From Morella rubra (lineage: Eukaryota > Streptophyta > Magnoliopsida > Fagales > Myricaceae): DNA of 64,000 nucleotides. The stretch is taken from positions 21,577,122 to 21,641,121 of the forward strand of contig CM025855.1 of NCBI GenBank assembly GCA_003952965.2. Direction: 5' to 3'. The position numbers and the translations under genes are program-made. Positions within the stretch are counted from its first letter, which is position 1. Every line of letters begins with the position of its first letter. Shown in pieces: positions 11,958-24,382 of the stretch. Below the pieces are notes generated by a model that saw only the letters and a list, made by a program, of their open reading frames with translations, was not told where the DNA came from and did not search any database.

Positions 11958-13412
11958 TGCCTGCATAAATAATCCTCCATTACGTAAAGTATGTATTTCT
12001 GCTTCAATCTCTGACTCATTCATCCTCAACTAGTAGCTTCCCGGTCCACACCTAACCATGTCAATCTAGAAACAGTTTTGAATTATCTTAGTGACATATA
12101 TTAATCAACCCTATGAGCCACGAGTCTCTGAGATTCTTCACACTTACATAAAGAGCTGTTTTTAATGAATCAACATCATTGGAAATCACACCGTATATTT
12201 GCTTCCTTCAATGTTCAAGGACACTTGAGACTGGACAAGTGATACATGCTGCTAGGATTGACAGATATTAACATGGATGTGGATCAATTTAATGAAACAC
12301 CAGAACCATGACAGAAATAGTGTTATCTATGCTATACCTTGGGTGGGATTTGCCCCTTTTCAAGAGAACCAACATAATCTGAAACTACAGCTGCACTGCT
12401 AGCAGATGCTTTCTGAGTTGGACACAGTAGAAAATATAAGGGAGGATAATGAAACAGAGTACCTGTAGAAAACCAGAAAATAATAGAAAATGGGCATGCT
12501 CCTCCAAAAACTGAGAGATACCAAGGAGGCCTTTCTGCTCTAACTCGCATGGCAATTCTACCGTCCAACCAGCCAGTGAATTTTGTTTTCTTTGTATTCT
12601 GACGCCTGCACAACATGTGTACAACAGTAAGTTTTCGTTTCTTTCTTTCTCTTCTTTTTTGGTTCAAATAATGGATAGGATTGGATTGTCAACAAGTGAG
12701 AGGTTAACAGGCAAAAGGTCAATTGTATAATCGACATTGGTATGAATCTCCTTCAGACCAAGAACCATGTTTGCAATAGCTAAAGGTCAAGAGTCTCCAA
12801 ACGCAAAAGTAAGTCCTGAGATATGCCATCATTTAGAATAAATAAATATCTTCATTAATTATAAAATCAATTTGTATGTGAATCGCTGCGATAATGACTC
12901 AAATTAACAGCATTGAAAGATATATACAGAAGCACACCATTCAGCAGGTCTTTCAAAAGTTGTCAAACAGATTTTAAAATCTTCTTAGGCTACTCAACCT
13001 ACTGTCCGAATTAAGTCTACTTGCTTGGTGGCTAACCTGTAATTTCCCCCTTGTAGGCTTAAAACTGTCATCTGAGTCTTCGCTTGTCACACGCACGGCT
13101 ACACAATGACCTTTTGGCCTTGTAGATTCTGCCTTGTCAAAATAAAATGAAGTGGCAAGGGCAGATGTTTGCCTCCAAGCATCATATCCTCCACCATATT
13201 ACATTCCATGAAATCTCCTTATTTCTAATTAGGGGACACGTTCAGTAAAGGTGAAAAACATAAAGCTGATGGTAAAGAAACTCGATTGAGAAAACTATAA
13301 TTAACAGGAAGATCATACCAGGAATCTGCCAAAGAGGGATACCCATCCCCACTGCAATTTGCGCTACTGGTAGATTGATTTAAGCTATCCATTCAGTGAC
13401 ATGGTGCTCCAC
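11958..13412 (-). pseudogene. Acetyl-CoA carboxylase (homomeric ACC1-type) pseudogene fragment, biotin carboxylase region
   Basis: Minus-strand blocks follow the order of the biotin-carboxylase half of plant multidomain acetyl-CoA carboxylase, the enzyme that makes malonyl-CoA in the cytosol. Block 13319-13412: TEWIA, stop, INLPVAQ, VGMGIPLWQIP. Block 13037-13224: EIRRFHGM, stop, YGGGYDAW, then STRPKGHCVAVRVTSED. Block about 12700-12800: IANMVLGLKEI and TNVDYTIDLL. Block about 12515-12580: GWLDGRIAMRVRAERPPWYL. Block 12343-12419: KASASSAAVVSDYVG and EKGQIPPK. Block about 11958-12062: GPGSY, stop, LRMNESEIEAEIHTLRN. GT..AG borders remain (acceptor at 13413, donors at 13318 and 13036), so this is a genomic, not retroposed, copy. 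At least three in-frame stops and the loss of both flanking domains make it non-functional. It lies downstream of the helicase gene on the same strand. Confidence 0.85.
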
Positions 13413-14750
13413 CTATGCAATGATTAATTTGTCAGAAATTAAGTTATGCTGCTAAAACAAGAATAGAAAACAGTCACCACAATAGCTTGCCCATGCTTTA
13501 AACCTCCAGCTAAAACTCTTACAGGGATGAACGATTCCTTGAGCCAGCCCCTCAAGATCTCAAATACAAGGCGGCTTGTTTTATGTTCTTTGCTCTTTTT
13601 CCTGATGAAGAAAAATTAGGGAGAGCGAGCAGTGGTTCAGGGCACATCAAGAACCCAGGAACAAGTCTAGAGATGAGATGAGGTTTACTTCATTTGGGGA
13701 GATTCTAACTTGTATATCAACAAAGTTGATATTCCTTCACATGGTATGTTTTGAACAAGCGTGTAAATGTGAATGTAACAGATGGGTAGCCAGTTGACAG
13801 AGTTGCTTGTGTTGAAGGGCATATATGATTACTTGAGTCTCCCCCTTCCCACTTCAATGGTGAGATTGTTTAAGCCTAGGAATGCGGCTGTCGTCATGGC
13901 CAGTAACTCAACTTCAATTATGTCTAAATCATCTGCATCCGGTGGACATTTGTTAGCCACCCTGCGTGAATTAGCTTTCCATTTGCAATGTCACATACTC
14001 CTGTTGCTATAAAAAAATTACCATGGACAGAAGAATCAAAGTTCAGAGCTTTAAATGGCTAACCGGCAGCCATGTCCATTTTTCTTGCCTGGTGCCAATG
14101 TTTAACCAGACAATAGTCTGATCAAGGTTTATCCTCGGCAAGGAAATGTAACAGAAAAAAACTACCTTTTCACTTCGGCTATAAATCTAACAAAATCGGT
14201 ATAAGCATCAAAAAGAGTTCTACCATTCAACAAGGCCGCATGTACAACTCTTTTGATGCATCAAATGCCTCCAAGATTTAGCAAAAGAAATTCTTGTGCT
14301 TCCCTTCCATCTTAGCACAGGATTATCTAGTATTCCACTGGATGTACAGAACTTAATGAGTATTACACCAGAGGCAGCTATGTGTCATTATACTTCCCCT
14401 TCAAACAATTAGAAGGAGAATTAAATACACCCCTAAAATTTTAAATAACTTGGGATGTCATCCCAATGGATGGTCATATCCAAAGAATGTCCCTTGTTTG
14501 TCCTTAAATGTGAACTTCTAAGATAAAGCACTAATCTGTAAGAGTAGTGAAAGCCGAGGAGTTAACTGTACGTCTGATAAGAGAGCCGCAGAGCAGCGGG
14601 GCCATAACAGGAAGCTCTCCCCCTCCTGTATCAACTTAGGTCATCAGTGCAAAGGCAAGGTGGGCTGGGTCTCCCCCACTAAAAATATCGCAACTTCGAG
14701 ATGCTAGCAGGCTGGAGCTTGTTGAGGCCACCACCAGATTCCTAAATTAT
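13413..14750. other. Spacer downstream of the helicase gene, possible further gene debris
   Basis: No intact ORF. On the minus strand near 13500-13590 a frame reads RLVFEILRGWLKESFIPV followed by a hydrophobic segment. It may be another exon fragment, but I do not recognise its family and it does not fit acetyl-CoA carboxylase upstream of the block at 13412. The plus frame at 13782-14012 has no recognisable domain. Confidence 0.3.
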
Positions 14751-15192
14751 ATGTATAAAACATGTACTGTATAGTCAGATGCACATTAACAGAACCACAT
14801 GTTTACAATACAAGAAGAAGATCTCTTACCTTTGCCGGCGGTAGGCTGGTCAATTATGGGTACGATTTCCCACAATCTACCCAAAAGCATCTAGCTCCTT
14901 GCAAGAAATCACGGAGATCAATTCAAGCAAAACAGCACTTGCACAAGAGCAATGACCTTCAGAAACAGGTTAACTGCTGTCTCTACCAAAACCCTCTTTT
15001 TCTACAAGCAAAGAATGTTGGATGGTTCAGCCCAAACTTGAAACAAATCAAACAAGTCTGGTACACAAGCTCAGCATACAAAGATATTAATCCCAGGGCT
15101 TGGACGACAATAGGAGCAAGCACCAAAACATTAGAAAATGAATTAAAGCTCCCCCTCAAGGCGCTAAGAGGATTGCAAGACTATGTCAGCCA
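14751..15192 (-). other. Probable 3' UTR of the helicase gene
   Basis: This is non-coding sequence directly after the stop codon at 15193-15195. No clear AATAAA was found on the minus strand, so the 3' limit is a guess. Confidence 0.35.
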
Positions 15193-18100
15193 CTACATGT
15201 CTCTCTTCCCTGCACATCCAGCAGAACTTTGCTTCTTCTGTATGCCAAATTGCCAGGCATCCCTCAATTTATCACCTGCTTGATCAAAATCATCAAAAGA
15301 ATTCTCAATTGGTGGCTTCAAGGGCCGGTAATTCCAATTCCTAGAAATTACTGCCCCACCCGACTTTTCATCGTCTTCTGATGGCGTCCCTGAGCAGGAC
15401 TCCATGTGCATATCCATTAGTCTATGTCTATGCCCACCTGATCTCAACCCCCTCATATTAGAGGACACCTTGCTTGGCAAGGGTGTATAAGCAGGTCCCT
15501 TAGGTATGAGAAAATCTTTGGGCAGAGAATCCATGTCCCTATAACAACTCCTGCCTCTGGCATCAGCAATCAACGCAGCCCAGTCATCCGATTGCATCAA
15601 AGCATTAGCATTCCCCATAACCTGTCAGAGCATAAAAATTAAATATTAAACAATAACCTCGAGCTGGAGGACGTAGTTATCCATTTAAAAGACCCAATGC
15701 TAATATAACTATTGTTTTAATAGATATATCTGTGAATGACAAATAATGAAACCAGAATCAAGCCTCTAGTCTGGTGGACAGATAGGAATAGGACTGAAAG
15801 TGACTTATACATAATAATCTTAGATGACATGAATAATGGAGAAACATACCCAAAGAGCCCTTCTCGCACGGGTAAGAGCAACATTCATTCTGCGGATATC
15901 TGCAACAAAGCCAACTCCATGACTTGAGGCACGAACACAAGACATGATAATGACATCACGTTCCTGGCCTTGAAAAGCATCAACAGTATTGATATACAGA
16001 TCCTTCCCTTCCTCTGAATTCAAGACATCGTCAAACTCACGCTGAAGACACTTCAATTGGAGCTTGTATGGTGTGATTATGCCAACAGAGATTTTCCCCA
16101 TACCCAACGATTTCACAGTTTTCTGAAGATGCTCATATATGCGAAGACAAAACTGTGCTTCATGTATGTTCTGGTAAGAGACAGATCCAGCTCTGTGAGA
16201 TTCCCTTCCGTGCGTAATATCATAGAATACATAAGGTCTAAGCAAAGAGTCTGTGTAGTAATCCTCATCAGGTAAGTTGGCAATGCTTTCACTGTCCTTA
16301 AGTCGTCCTTGGTAAAAGTACCTAGAAGGGAAATCCCGGATTTCAGGATGCATCCGATACTGCACAGATAGTAACATTGTGGGACATCCTGCTTGCTGGA
16401 ACCTTTCAAAGAGGCTCCTACTGTATAACAATGTTCCAGCTGCCTTGCTGATAACAGTTGCTGGGAGCTGCTGAGGATCCCCAACAAGAACACATCGTGC
16501 TGCACCAAGTGAAAGGGGAGGAAGGACTGCCACTTCACTAGCTTGGGCTGCCTCATCAATGACAACCATATCAAAGCCATGGCTCAGACGAGAGAATAAC
16601 TTGCGACCGCTGCTTGAGACGGTAGTGAAAACAATCTCAGCCTCATTGGCAAAACTTGCTTCAAGATTGGCACGGGCTTCTTCCAAATTAAAGCTGCTAC
16701 CAGCACGAAACCTACCCTCTAAAATAAGTAGGCGAGACATCTCAACTAGAACTTTATCCCTGCCTTCAACCACTGCAGCAAGGTTCTGCAAAAACGTGTC
16801 TCGATTCTGGTCCCTGGCAACAAGAACTTCTGGGTCAACACCAACTGATCCTTGAGAACGAACAGCTGCTGCAGCAACATTAAGTTCTCTTTGAAGACAA
16901 GCTATCTGCTGAGACAACTGAGCTTCACGGACTCTTAACTGGTGCATCCATCCTAAGATTTCATCACGGTTCTTGACCAAAAGTTGTTCAGTTCTCCGCT
17001 CAACAGAAACTGCCTGGGCAGCACGGGTTTGAGAATCAACCCCAACTCTAGCCACATCAGGCCGGTAAACTTTCATCTCACCATCAATGAATCCACGATC
17101 AAGAACACGAGAAAGAAGCTCATCAGTTGCAGCATTTGAAGGAGCACAAACTAACATTCTAGGCTTTGGACAGAGTTTTGGAAGAGTTCTGAAGAGATTC
17201 TGGTCCATGTTTTGAAGAACCTCATCAATTGATCCCATAGCAACATTGTCAGAATTGCTCTCATTGGCTTGCTTATAGCTTTCAGGAGCTAGTTTCTTTA
17301 GTAAAGACGTGTAGTAATGCTGATACTGGACCAGATGGATGACATTTAGCATTCCCCAGACTGTATGCGTCTTCCCTGTTCCAGGAGGTCCTTGAACAAG
17401 AGTAAAGGGCCACGTCTTTGTTGTCCCACTACTTGTACCAGCTGCTGTATGCATTGCAGCCCATTGAATTGCTGCTAGCTGAGGCTCATTGAATGTCCTA
17501 TGCAAATGATCAACAAAGTTCTGTGTGAAGCATTCAGGCATGGCAGGGGACTCCTGCTCGTATTTTGGGAAGTGCTCAGGACTAGGGTGAAGGATTGCAG
17601 TTTGCATCTACAAAAAAAAAATGGGAGCAATCATAAGAACGCCCTGAAATACAATACAGCCATTAGGATTCTATAAAACAAATTCCAATTGTCACCTGCG
17701 AATTGAGACGACGAAATGCATGCAATGCAATGTACTCTCGCTGTGTTGTTGCAAGAGAACCAAGCACAGTTAGATACCAGATGCCTTTGGGCTGAAGCTT
17801 TCTCAGAATGTGATCATCATCAACCATGCTGGAAAATAAAATATAGCACAGAGAAATTGAAACAGAAGAATGTCAACATTTTGCTAACAGGTACATACTA
17901 TTGGGACAAAGAGAACAAAAATTCAGTTACAAGAGAAAACAATCAATATACCATCCAACTCTAGGGAAAATGAGGATTCTAACATAACCTGTTAGCTTCA
18001 CATGAGTCCCCAACATAAAAGTGCAGGATTGCGCCATGAGGATCACGAGTGTCAATGGGTATATGCCGTCTAACAGTACCAGCTGCACGTCCACTGATCT

Positions 18101-21100
18101 CAGGCTCCCCTTCATCTTCTTTTAGCGAGCTGTTGTTCCGCTTCCCTCTAACTGCTTGACATGATGGCAGTAAACATTAGTAGAAGTGCAGTAAAAAAGA
18201 CCCAAAAGCACTCATCCTATAAATTCAACAAACAGAACAGCAACTCTCATATCAAACCTGATCCAGGCCTGGGGCATGAAAGAATTGCAACATCACCCTC
18301 CTTAAATGTCCACTTGCACTCATTTGCCAGGAGGACTATCACATCATACCATCCTAAACCAGCAGAAGAATGTTTCAGCTAGTCAGCATAGACAGTACAA
18401 TAAAATAATACCTTCATTATCTCACATAGACTTCTAGCAATAAATGCATTGATACATGACTATAGAAGTATGTGTTCTGTGTGTGAGTGAAACCACTAAG
18501 ATCCAAAAATATGAAAGCAAAATTCCTTTCTAAAACACAGCTGAGTAACCCTATCTGAATGTTTCAGCCCGTACAAGGTAGCAGACTCTGAAACTATAAA
18601 TGTACACTACTCTTTCTCTACAGCTAAACTACAATTTAAAATTTTCTTCTAGCATGGCCAGATTGTGGAGAAAGCATCATTTGCTTGATTATCATTAGAA
18701 ATCTGTAGCTAAACCAAATGAAATGATTGTGCTAGTTACCTCTTTCTCGCCTTTCAATGCTCTTCACACGGACCATCACATGTGTATCTCTTGAAACTGT
18801 TTCAGCTAACTCCTCCCAGGTGCTATAAAGCTGTGCTCGGCATTCTTCAAAAAGCAAAGGCTCAAATACTCTAACATACTCTTCTACCGATTCAAAACTT
18901 TCAGGAACGCATTGGAGCTCAGTATCCTCTGATGCAAAACAATATCAGTCTGTTACACACATGATAACAGCACAAAAGAATTTGCCCTCCAAGAGACAGA
19001 TAGGAACAACCAAAACAAAAGAAAATGAACAGAAGTATTAAAACATATTAGCCCCAGCCACATAAAATACGGATGCAGGGTAATCAAATCAGAGAGGTTC
19101 ATGGGTAATATGAAAATAGATAACTATTACAGAACAGGGATGCATCAGTTGTAATTCCTACGAAAAAGAGAATGAAAAAAGTGCTGAAAGTAGGGAGAAT
19201 GAGGAGGATTATTGGTTAAAGAATTAAATATTTTTACATTTAAAATTTAAAAGTAGCACCGGTAATAACTTCAGCTAGAGACTAAAAGGAGTAGACGTCA
19301 CTGTTAGATAATTCTAACAAAGATTTTTCTTCGATAGTAGTGGACGCAACATCAGCAAACTCAGCTTTTCACCCGCAAACTATACACCGAAATGGAACCA
19401 CAAACTTCTCCAAAATTAAACAATATTATGAACTTTACTTAAATTTCATTACTCCAAACAAACAAGAAATAAGAAATGCCTGAGGTATATGATGTTAAAG
19501 ATGCTGAAAATACCAAAAAAAGGAAAAAAAAAACCCAATTAACCAACTCCTTGTTATTTTACTTTAGCTAACAATCCCTAAAACAGTACAGACCACAGGT
19601 CAATTACTATAAACTTCAGATAGAAAGATATATTCTCCATCCAATAGGATCTCCTGGCGGTTGGACGCCACCACATGTAGCTGTAGGAATCCCCTCCACT
19701 ATGCGTGGGCCTGAGCAATACAAACATCAGCTTTCACTTATTCAAAACTTATCCAAGGAATCCTATTTTAGCCAACATTCCACATTTCAATAGGAACAGG
19801 ATAGGCACAATTTAAGCAGCAAAGTCCACAAAACTCAAAAGAACATAACATACGAGGGGAAACAACCTTCATCTCTTTCACATACAGACAGCCACAGCAT
19901 GAGAAAGGTGTAGCAAAAGACACATGTAATGGTATAAGAATTACTAGGTGTAATTTAGTAACTTGGAAGCGGAATCAATACATCTGTAAAAGGATTAGTC
20001 TCACATTGTAACAACAGGAGAATGAGAGAAATGATATGGAAAACTAGGGAATGCTAACAAATGCAAATGTGGCTTCCATGTTCAAACAAATACGGAAAAA
20101 GAAATCACATATAATCATGGTAAAAGCAACAAACTCAGAACATATAGTTTCTTTATACCTGGATGATGCCAAAACTTCTCATTAGTCACCTCCCGTATAA
20201 GGCGTTCCACAGATGTGTCCTGATATGGGGAACCAATAGCAGTTTGCTTCTTGGGTGGAAGATGTTTCTTGTTTCCCAATTTGTAATCCATTGAGTTTTG
20301 ACTTGGCTTCCTATTTGAGACCTGCAAAGTTTTTGGTTGTCTCAAATCTATGGGCTGCTTCCATGAACTCTGTCTTGGAATGGGCGGCAGGGACACCTCA
20401 GCATCACCATTTAGCCTCCTAGGCCTACCTAATAGTCCAGAATTCATATCACCATTATATTCAGATTTGAGTTCAGTAGATTCCAGAGAGGCGCCTCCTT
20501 CATTACATGGGATGTCAACTTGTTTCTGATCCCGCATCGTTGGCTGACTCTGCTTTTCTTCAACACGTTCAAAAGATGGAGCATTACGAACCTCTTTCAC
20601 AGTACGAGCAGTAATAGGTGATGAAAATGTCTGCCTTCTTGGTGTTGAACTTTTGATAGGGCCAGCTTGCTTGACATCTTCCAAATTAAGAAACATGGTC
20701 TGCCTACTCCGTTTCTTGCCTAGCATTTCTTCCCTTTTCTGGTCTATCTTCCTTTTTCCAGGATTATTTGCACATTTGAGTGCATGGCTTGCTTCAATAC
20801 CTTTAACGTCTCTTGGTTTTGGGACAAAGCCTGGTTCCTCCTGCCCATCTGAGAATGCATCTCCTCTTGCATTACATTCTGAATTCCGGCTACTACTGCT
20901 CTTCTGATCTAAGGGATCTGGATCCCATCCTAAAGAAGTATGACTACTGTTTTCATCCTTGAGACTTTGAACAATTTTGGCACCAGAAGATATGCTAACA
21001 GCAGCTGCACTAGAAGCAAAACGATCCCTCATATCAGATGTCTCATGCTCTTGTGCAGTTTTATCCAATTCACCCAAACTAATGTTTTCACATGCATCAG

Positions 21101-21512
21101 CAGAGCCCTCAGCATCAGACCATTCTCCTTCTTCTCTTTCAACAGATGGAGCCTCTGCTGAACCCTGAACTAATGATGTTGACACTTTCATTCCCTCATC
21201 ATTACTCAATTTCGAAAACAAGTTATCCTTGGGACTCTGCTCCACAGAACTCTTCTGTTCAGCCCCCATTTCAGGGCCATGCGAAGATCTGGGCCGAACA
21301 AAAGGCTGAAAGCCAGAAACAGATGATGCATGTGAAAATGCATTATTATTATTTATCTTTTTGGGAGCAGTTGATGCTGTAACCAAGTCTGCAGTTATGG
21401 GATTCATAGATGGATGTGTCTTTTGCAGCTGGAAGCAGAAGACACCATCACTCTCATTATCCTCAGCAGGGGGTTCATTGAGATCAAATAATGGCCTTCC
21501 TCGAGAACCCAT
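15193..21512 (-). CDS. SEN1/UPF1-like superfamily-1 RNA/DNA helicase (AT4G30100/AT2G19120-type)
   Basis: Coding exons (minus): 20159-21512, 18740-18928, 18258-18353, 17989-18151 (or 18154), 17696-17828, 15850-17607 and 15193-15621. All junctions are GT..AG and phases agree, giving about 1373 residues. The start is ATG at 21512, in good context (GAGATGG), and the N-terminus MGSRGRPLFDLNEPP contains a DLNxxP motif. Residues ~20-450 are a low-complexity, charged, probably disordered region. The ATPase core lies mainly in the large exon: GPPGTGKT (~718-725, Walker A), CAPSNAATDELL (motif Ia), DEAA (~996, motif II), GDPQQLP (~1021, motif III), QYRMHPEI (~1061, motif IV), VDAFQGQE (~1187, motif V) and NVALTRAR (~1220, motif VI). 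A helical insert (~850-945) separates Ia and II. The family unwinds RNA or RNA:DNA hybrids in the nucleus; the exact role here is inferred. The acceptor at 18151/18154 is a tandem AG site and may be used both ways. Confidence 0.93.
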
Positions 21513-22990
21513 CTCATATGTAAATGCATACAATCCACACACTGTTTGAAAACAAGTTTCTCAGATGCTCTTCTAGTTTTCTTTTTGACAAAAACTGCAC
21601 ATGACATGCCAAAGGTGAACCAAGGCAAAAGGATCCACACACAAACCGCTAAAAAGAGTCCTGAATAGTCACTGATTCATGTGGATCAAGTTCAACAATC
21701 CCTTCTATAAATATAGGGTAAAAAGGAAGCTAAAAAAGTAATCCAGGATCAATATTTAAGAAACGAGCAAACAGATAGATACCATGTAACTTTAAGAAAC
21801 CTTGCATAGAGCAATACCTCTCAAAAATGGCATCCCAAGAGAAAAATGATTATAGCAAGAACCATTATGTATCGAACCTGGTTTCATCTTTGGATTAGGT
21901 GTGAGGTGTTGGGGATTTGAGCTTGGTGTTAAGTAGGCTCAGTCGTGAAGAGTGTAAGGGGCTGATTCTCGGAAACCCTAGAAAAAAATGCGAGGTTAGT
22001 TGTTGAGTGGTGAGGATTGTGATATAGGTTTTGATCTGTGTTGGTTATTTGCCAGATTAGAGATGGTAGTCAAGGGAGTTCCGTGTGGTGAATAATTGGT
22101 CTGTAGAAATTGGGTTATTTGAGTTTTGCTAACTGCCACTTCCTGTAGGTATTTGGAAGTGGCAAGGACCAGAAAATGTTTTGGTTTGGGTATATGCATA
22201 CTGGTTCTTGCTATGGTCTTTGTTAGGCGAAATGAATACCTACTAGAAAATTAATTAAATGGAAACTTTTATTTCTGTCTTTTGTTTTAACTCTGCGCAT
22301 TATATGCTTAAACCATCCCTTCCAAGCTCCAACACAAACCTTAGAACCAATTAACCAAATCGGTAAGCCCTGACCTCCAATCTCCAAGACTCCAACAGAC
22401 AACCCAACCAACAATTCTTTGGCCTCCAATCTCCACATAAGTTCATTACAATATGCTAATAATTTACAGAAATCCGGAAAATACACTGACCTGAGAGAGA
22501 ACAATATACCCAGCAAGGCAGCAGCAACACAAAAGACCTACAAGAAGTTAAAATCGTCTAAATCAGAAAATGTAGAGAAATTAAATGAATGAGGGAGTAT
22601 GAGAGATACCTTGCTATGTACCTCTATTCCTTGAAGAAATAGAGTGTAAAATCTGTAACGGTATCCAAGCAACTAATCCAGCCCACCGCCATTCAAGACA
22701 ACCCGTAGCATACCTGATGCGAGATCACCGAAGAAATCAAGAGATCGGCAGTCGACAAATGTTGCCGGCGGCAGCGATGGAGAAATCAAACGTTGCAGTC
22801 TTGCAGACCGCTTCGTTCCGGAAGGAGAAATCAAAAGTGTTAGAGAAGAATGTGTGGAAGGAGAAATCAAACCGAGAGGCGAGGCTCAACAGAACCAGAG
22901 AGGGAGGCCGCGAGGCGGAAAGAAGACCGGCGATGGCTGAGGGAGGCGGAGAGAAGAATAGGAGGGACTGAGGGGAATCGCGAATGGCTG
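21513..22990 (-). promoter_or_regulatory. 5' UTR with a 1.2-kb leader intron and promoter-proximal region
   Basis: A leader exon ends at 22714 with a near-consensus donor (GCATCAG|GTATGC). A leader intron runs from 22713 to 21542 and ends TTTCAAACAG, and a short UTR segment (21541-21513) precedes the ATG. The leader exon is pyrimidine-rich on the minus strand and GC-richer than its flanks. It holds three copies of GGAGAAATCAAA-type sequence (plus strand, near 22780, 22825 and 22860). The transcription start is inferred near 22950-22990; no TATA box was recognised. A second possible donor lies near 22610 (AGCAAG|GTATCT). Introns in 5' leaders are common in plant housekeeping genes. Confidence 0.6.
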
Positions 22991-24331
22991 GGTAGTGGAA
23001 GAGAGGGGGAGTTTGCGAAGCGCCCCCCCCAAAACGGTTCGTTCGAGCTCTCACGAAATCGGTTTGGGTCGGATGCTTTCGGATTTACTTACGGATATCC
23101 GACTTTTGAATTTGGAATTGAGGTGCTCGTTTCTGGTTATTAACGGTATCGATTTTGAGCGAATTAACGATAAAAATCAGAATTATCCGGTCAAACTTTG
23201 TTACAGGCTATATTTGTTTACTAATATTTTAGCTTTCTAAAATTTTAATACAATAAAATAATTATAATATAATCTTTCTCTTTCTATTAAATTATTACAT
23301 TTTTATTATAATAAATATAAAAAATTCATTCAAATCATCTCTCTCTTCTAAAATTTTAATTCTCACCAATTTTTTCACCAATTTTAATATCCTAAAATTT
23401 TAATTCTCAAACACAACCTAAGTGGCCGTTCTTTTCCTTTTATCTAAATGGATTAACCTTTCAAGATTATGTTCGATTTTAAAATTATTCTAGAATATAA
23501 ATATATTTAATAAAATTTGTAAAACAAATATTCAAAATCTTAAAAATTAATATACAAACACTAATACATACACAATCTCCAACAACTTTTTATACAAACT
23601 CTAATACCTTTTTTAAAAAAATGATAACAAATCTTCTCTCTTTATACTTTTTTACCAAATTCTAATATTTTTTATTATACAATTACATCAAATCGTCTCT
23701 CTCAATACTTTTTTACAAACTCTAACAAAAATTAAATATTTTTAAAATTTTTCACTAACCTTTACACAAAAATCTATAAAATTTTAATTTACATAAATAT
23801 TCACAATTTTATCAAAATCCTATGGTTTTTTAGAAAACGAATATGTCATTAAGCTTTTCTATCTCACGTTTTCATATTATTATAAGGCAGTTCGGGAATT
23901 TAGAATAATAGGACTTAATACATTTTCCATTTTAAAATGCCATTAATTTTTTAAAAATAATTTTTTATGCAAAATAGTAATAATACCCTTAACAATTGGT
24001 CTTGAGCCATTGTATCCTGAAATTGTAAATTATTGATATTATTCACTTTATAAAAACATCACAAGCAACGTCCTTTGTCACATTGTTTTTTTGGATAATT
24101 ACATGCGCATATTTCCATAACGATGGAAAATACTTTTTAGTGAAAGATGCAAATGTCATTCATCGTTCATATAACATAAAAATTAGAGCGCAGTAACGCA
24201 TATAAAAAAAACATGAAAATATAATTTGCAGTACTTTTTAAATAAGCACTAAACTAATAATACAAAACAACATAGTAATGAAATCTTCGTGTGGTTATCT
24301 TTATGAACAGTAGAAGCCAAGGGTTGTCCAC
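22991..24331. other. AT-rich spacer upstream of the helicase gene
   Basis: Very AT-rich after 23200, with many short near-repeats of AATTTTA and TCTCTC words. No coding frame or terminal repeat was recognised. It should contain the upstream promoter of the helicase gene. Confidence 0.4.
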
Positions 24332-24382
24332 TACAAGAAAATGTCCCTACAACGACGAAACTTATATCTACGAAGAAGATTT
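24332..24382 (+). mobile_element. CACTA-type transposon left terminus
   Basis: CACTACAAGAAAATGTCCC at 24332 matches the usual terminal sequence of plant CACTA/En-Spm elements (CACTACAAGAAA). It is followed by subterminal-looking CGACGAAAC and CTACGAAGAAG words. The element is interrupted after 51 bp by the solo LTR at 24383-25628 and resumes at 25629 (GATTTTGTCTACAAAG). I could not find the partner TAGTG end, so its extent is unknown. Confidence 0.5.

Noticed and set aside
14762..15283. 173-codon plus-strand ORF
   Set aside because: It overlaps the last helicase exon and 3' UTR in antisense. No domain was recognised.
15820..17607. A free-standing 595-codon helicase ORF starting at the ATG at 17607
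   Set aside because: That ATG immediately follows a splice acceptor. Upstream exons in phase continue the conserved protein, and the last nine codons run into the intron after the donor at 15849.
21513..21542. Upstream in-frame ATG adding ten residues (start at 21542)
   Set aside because: It spans the predicted 5'-UTR acceptor at 21541, and the family N-terminus begins at MGSRG.
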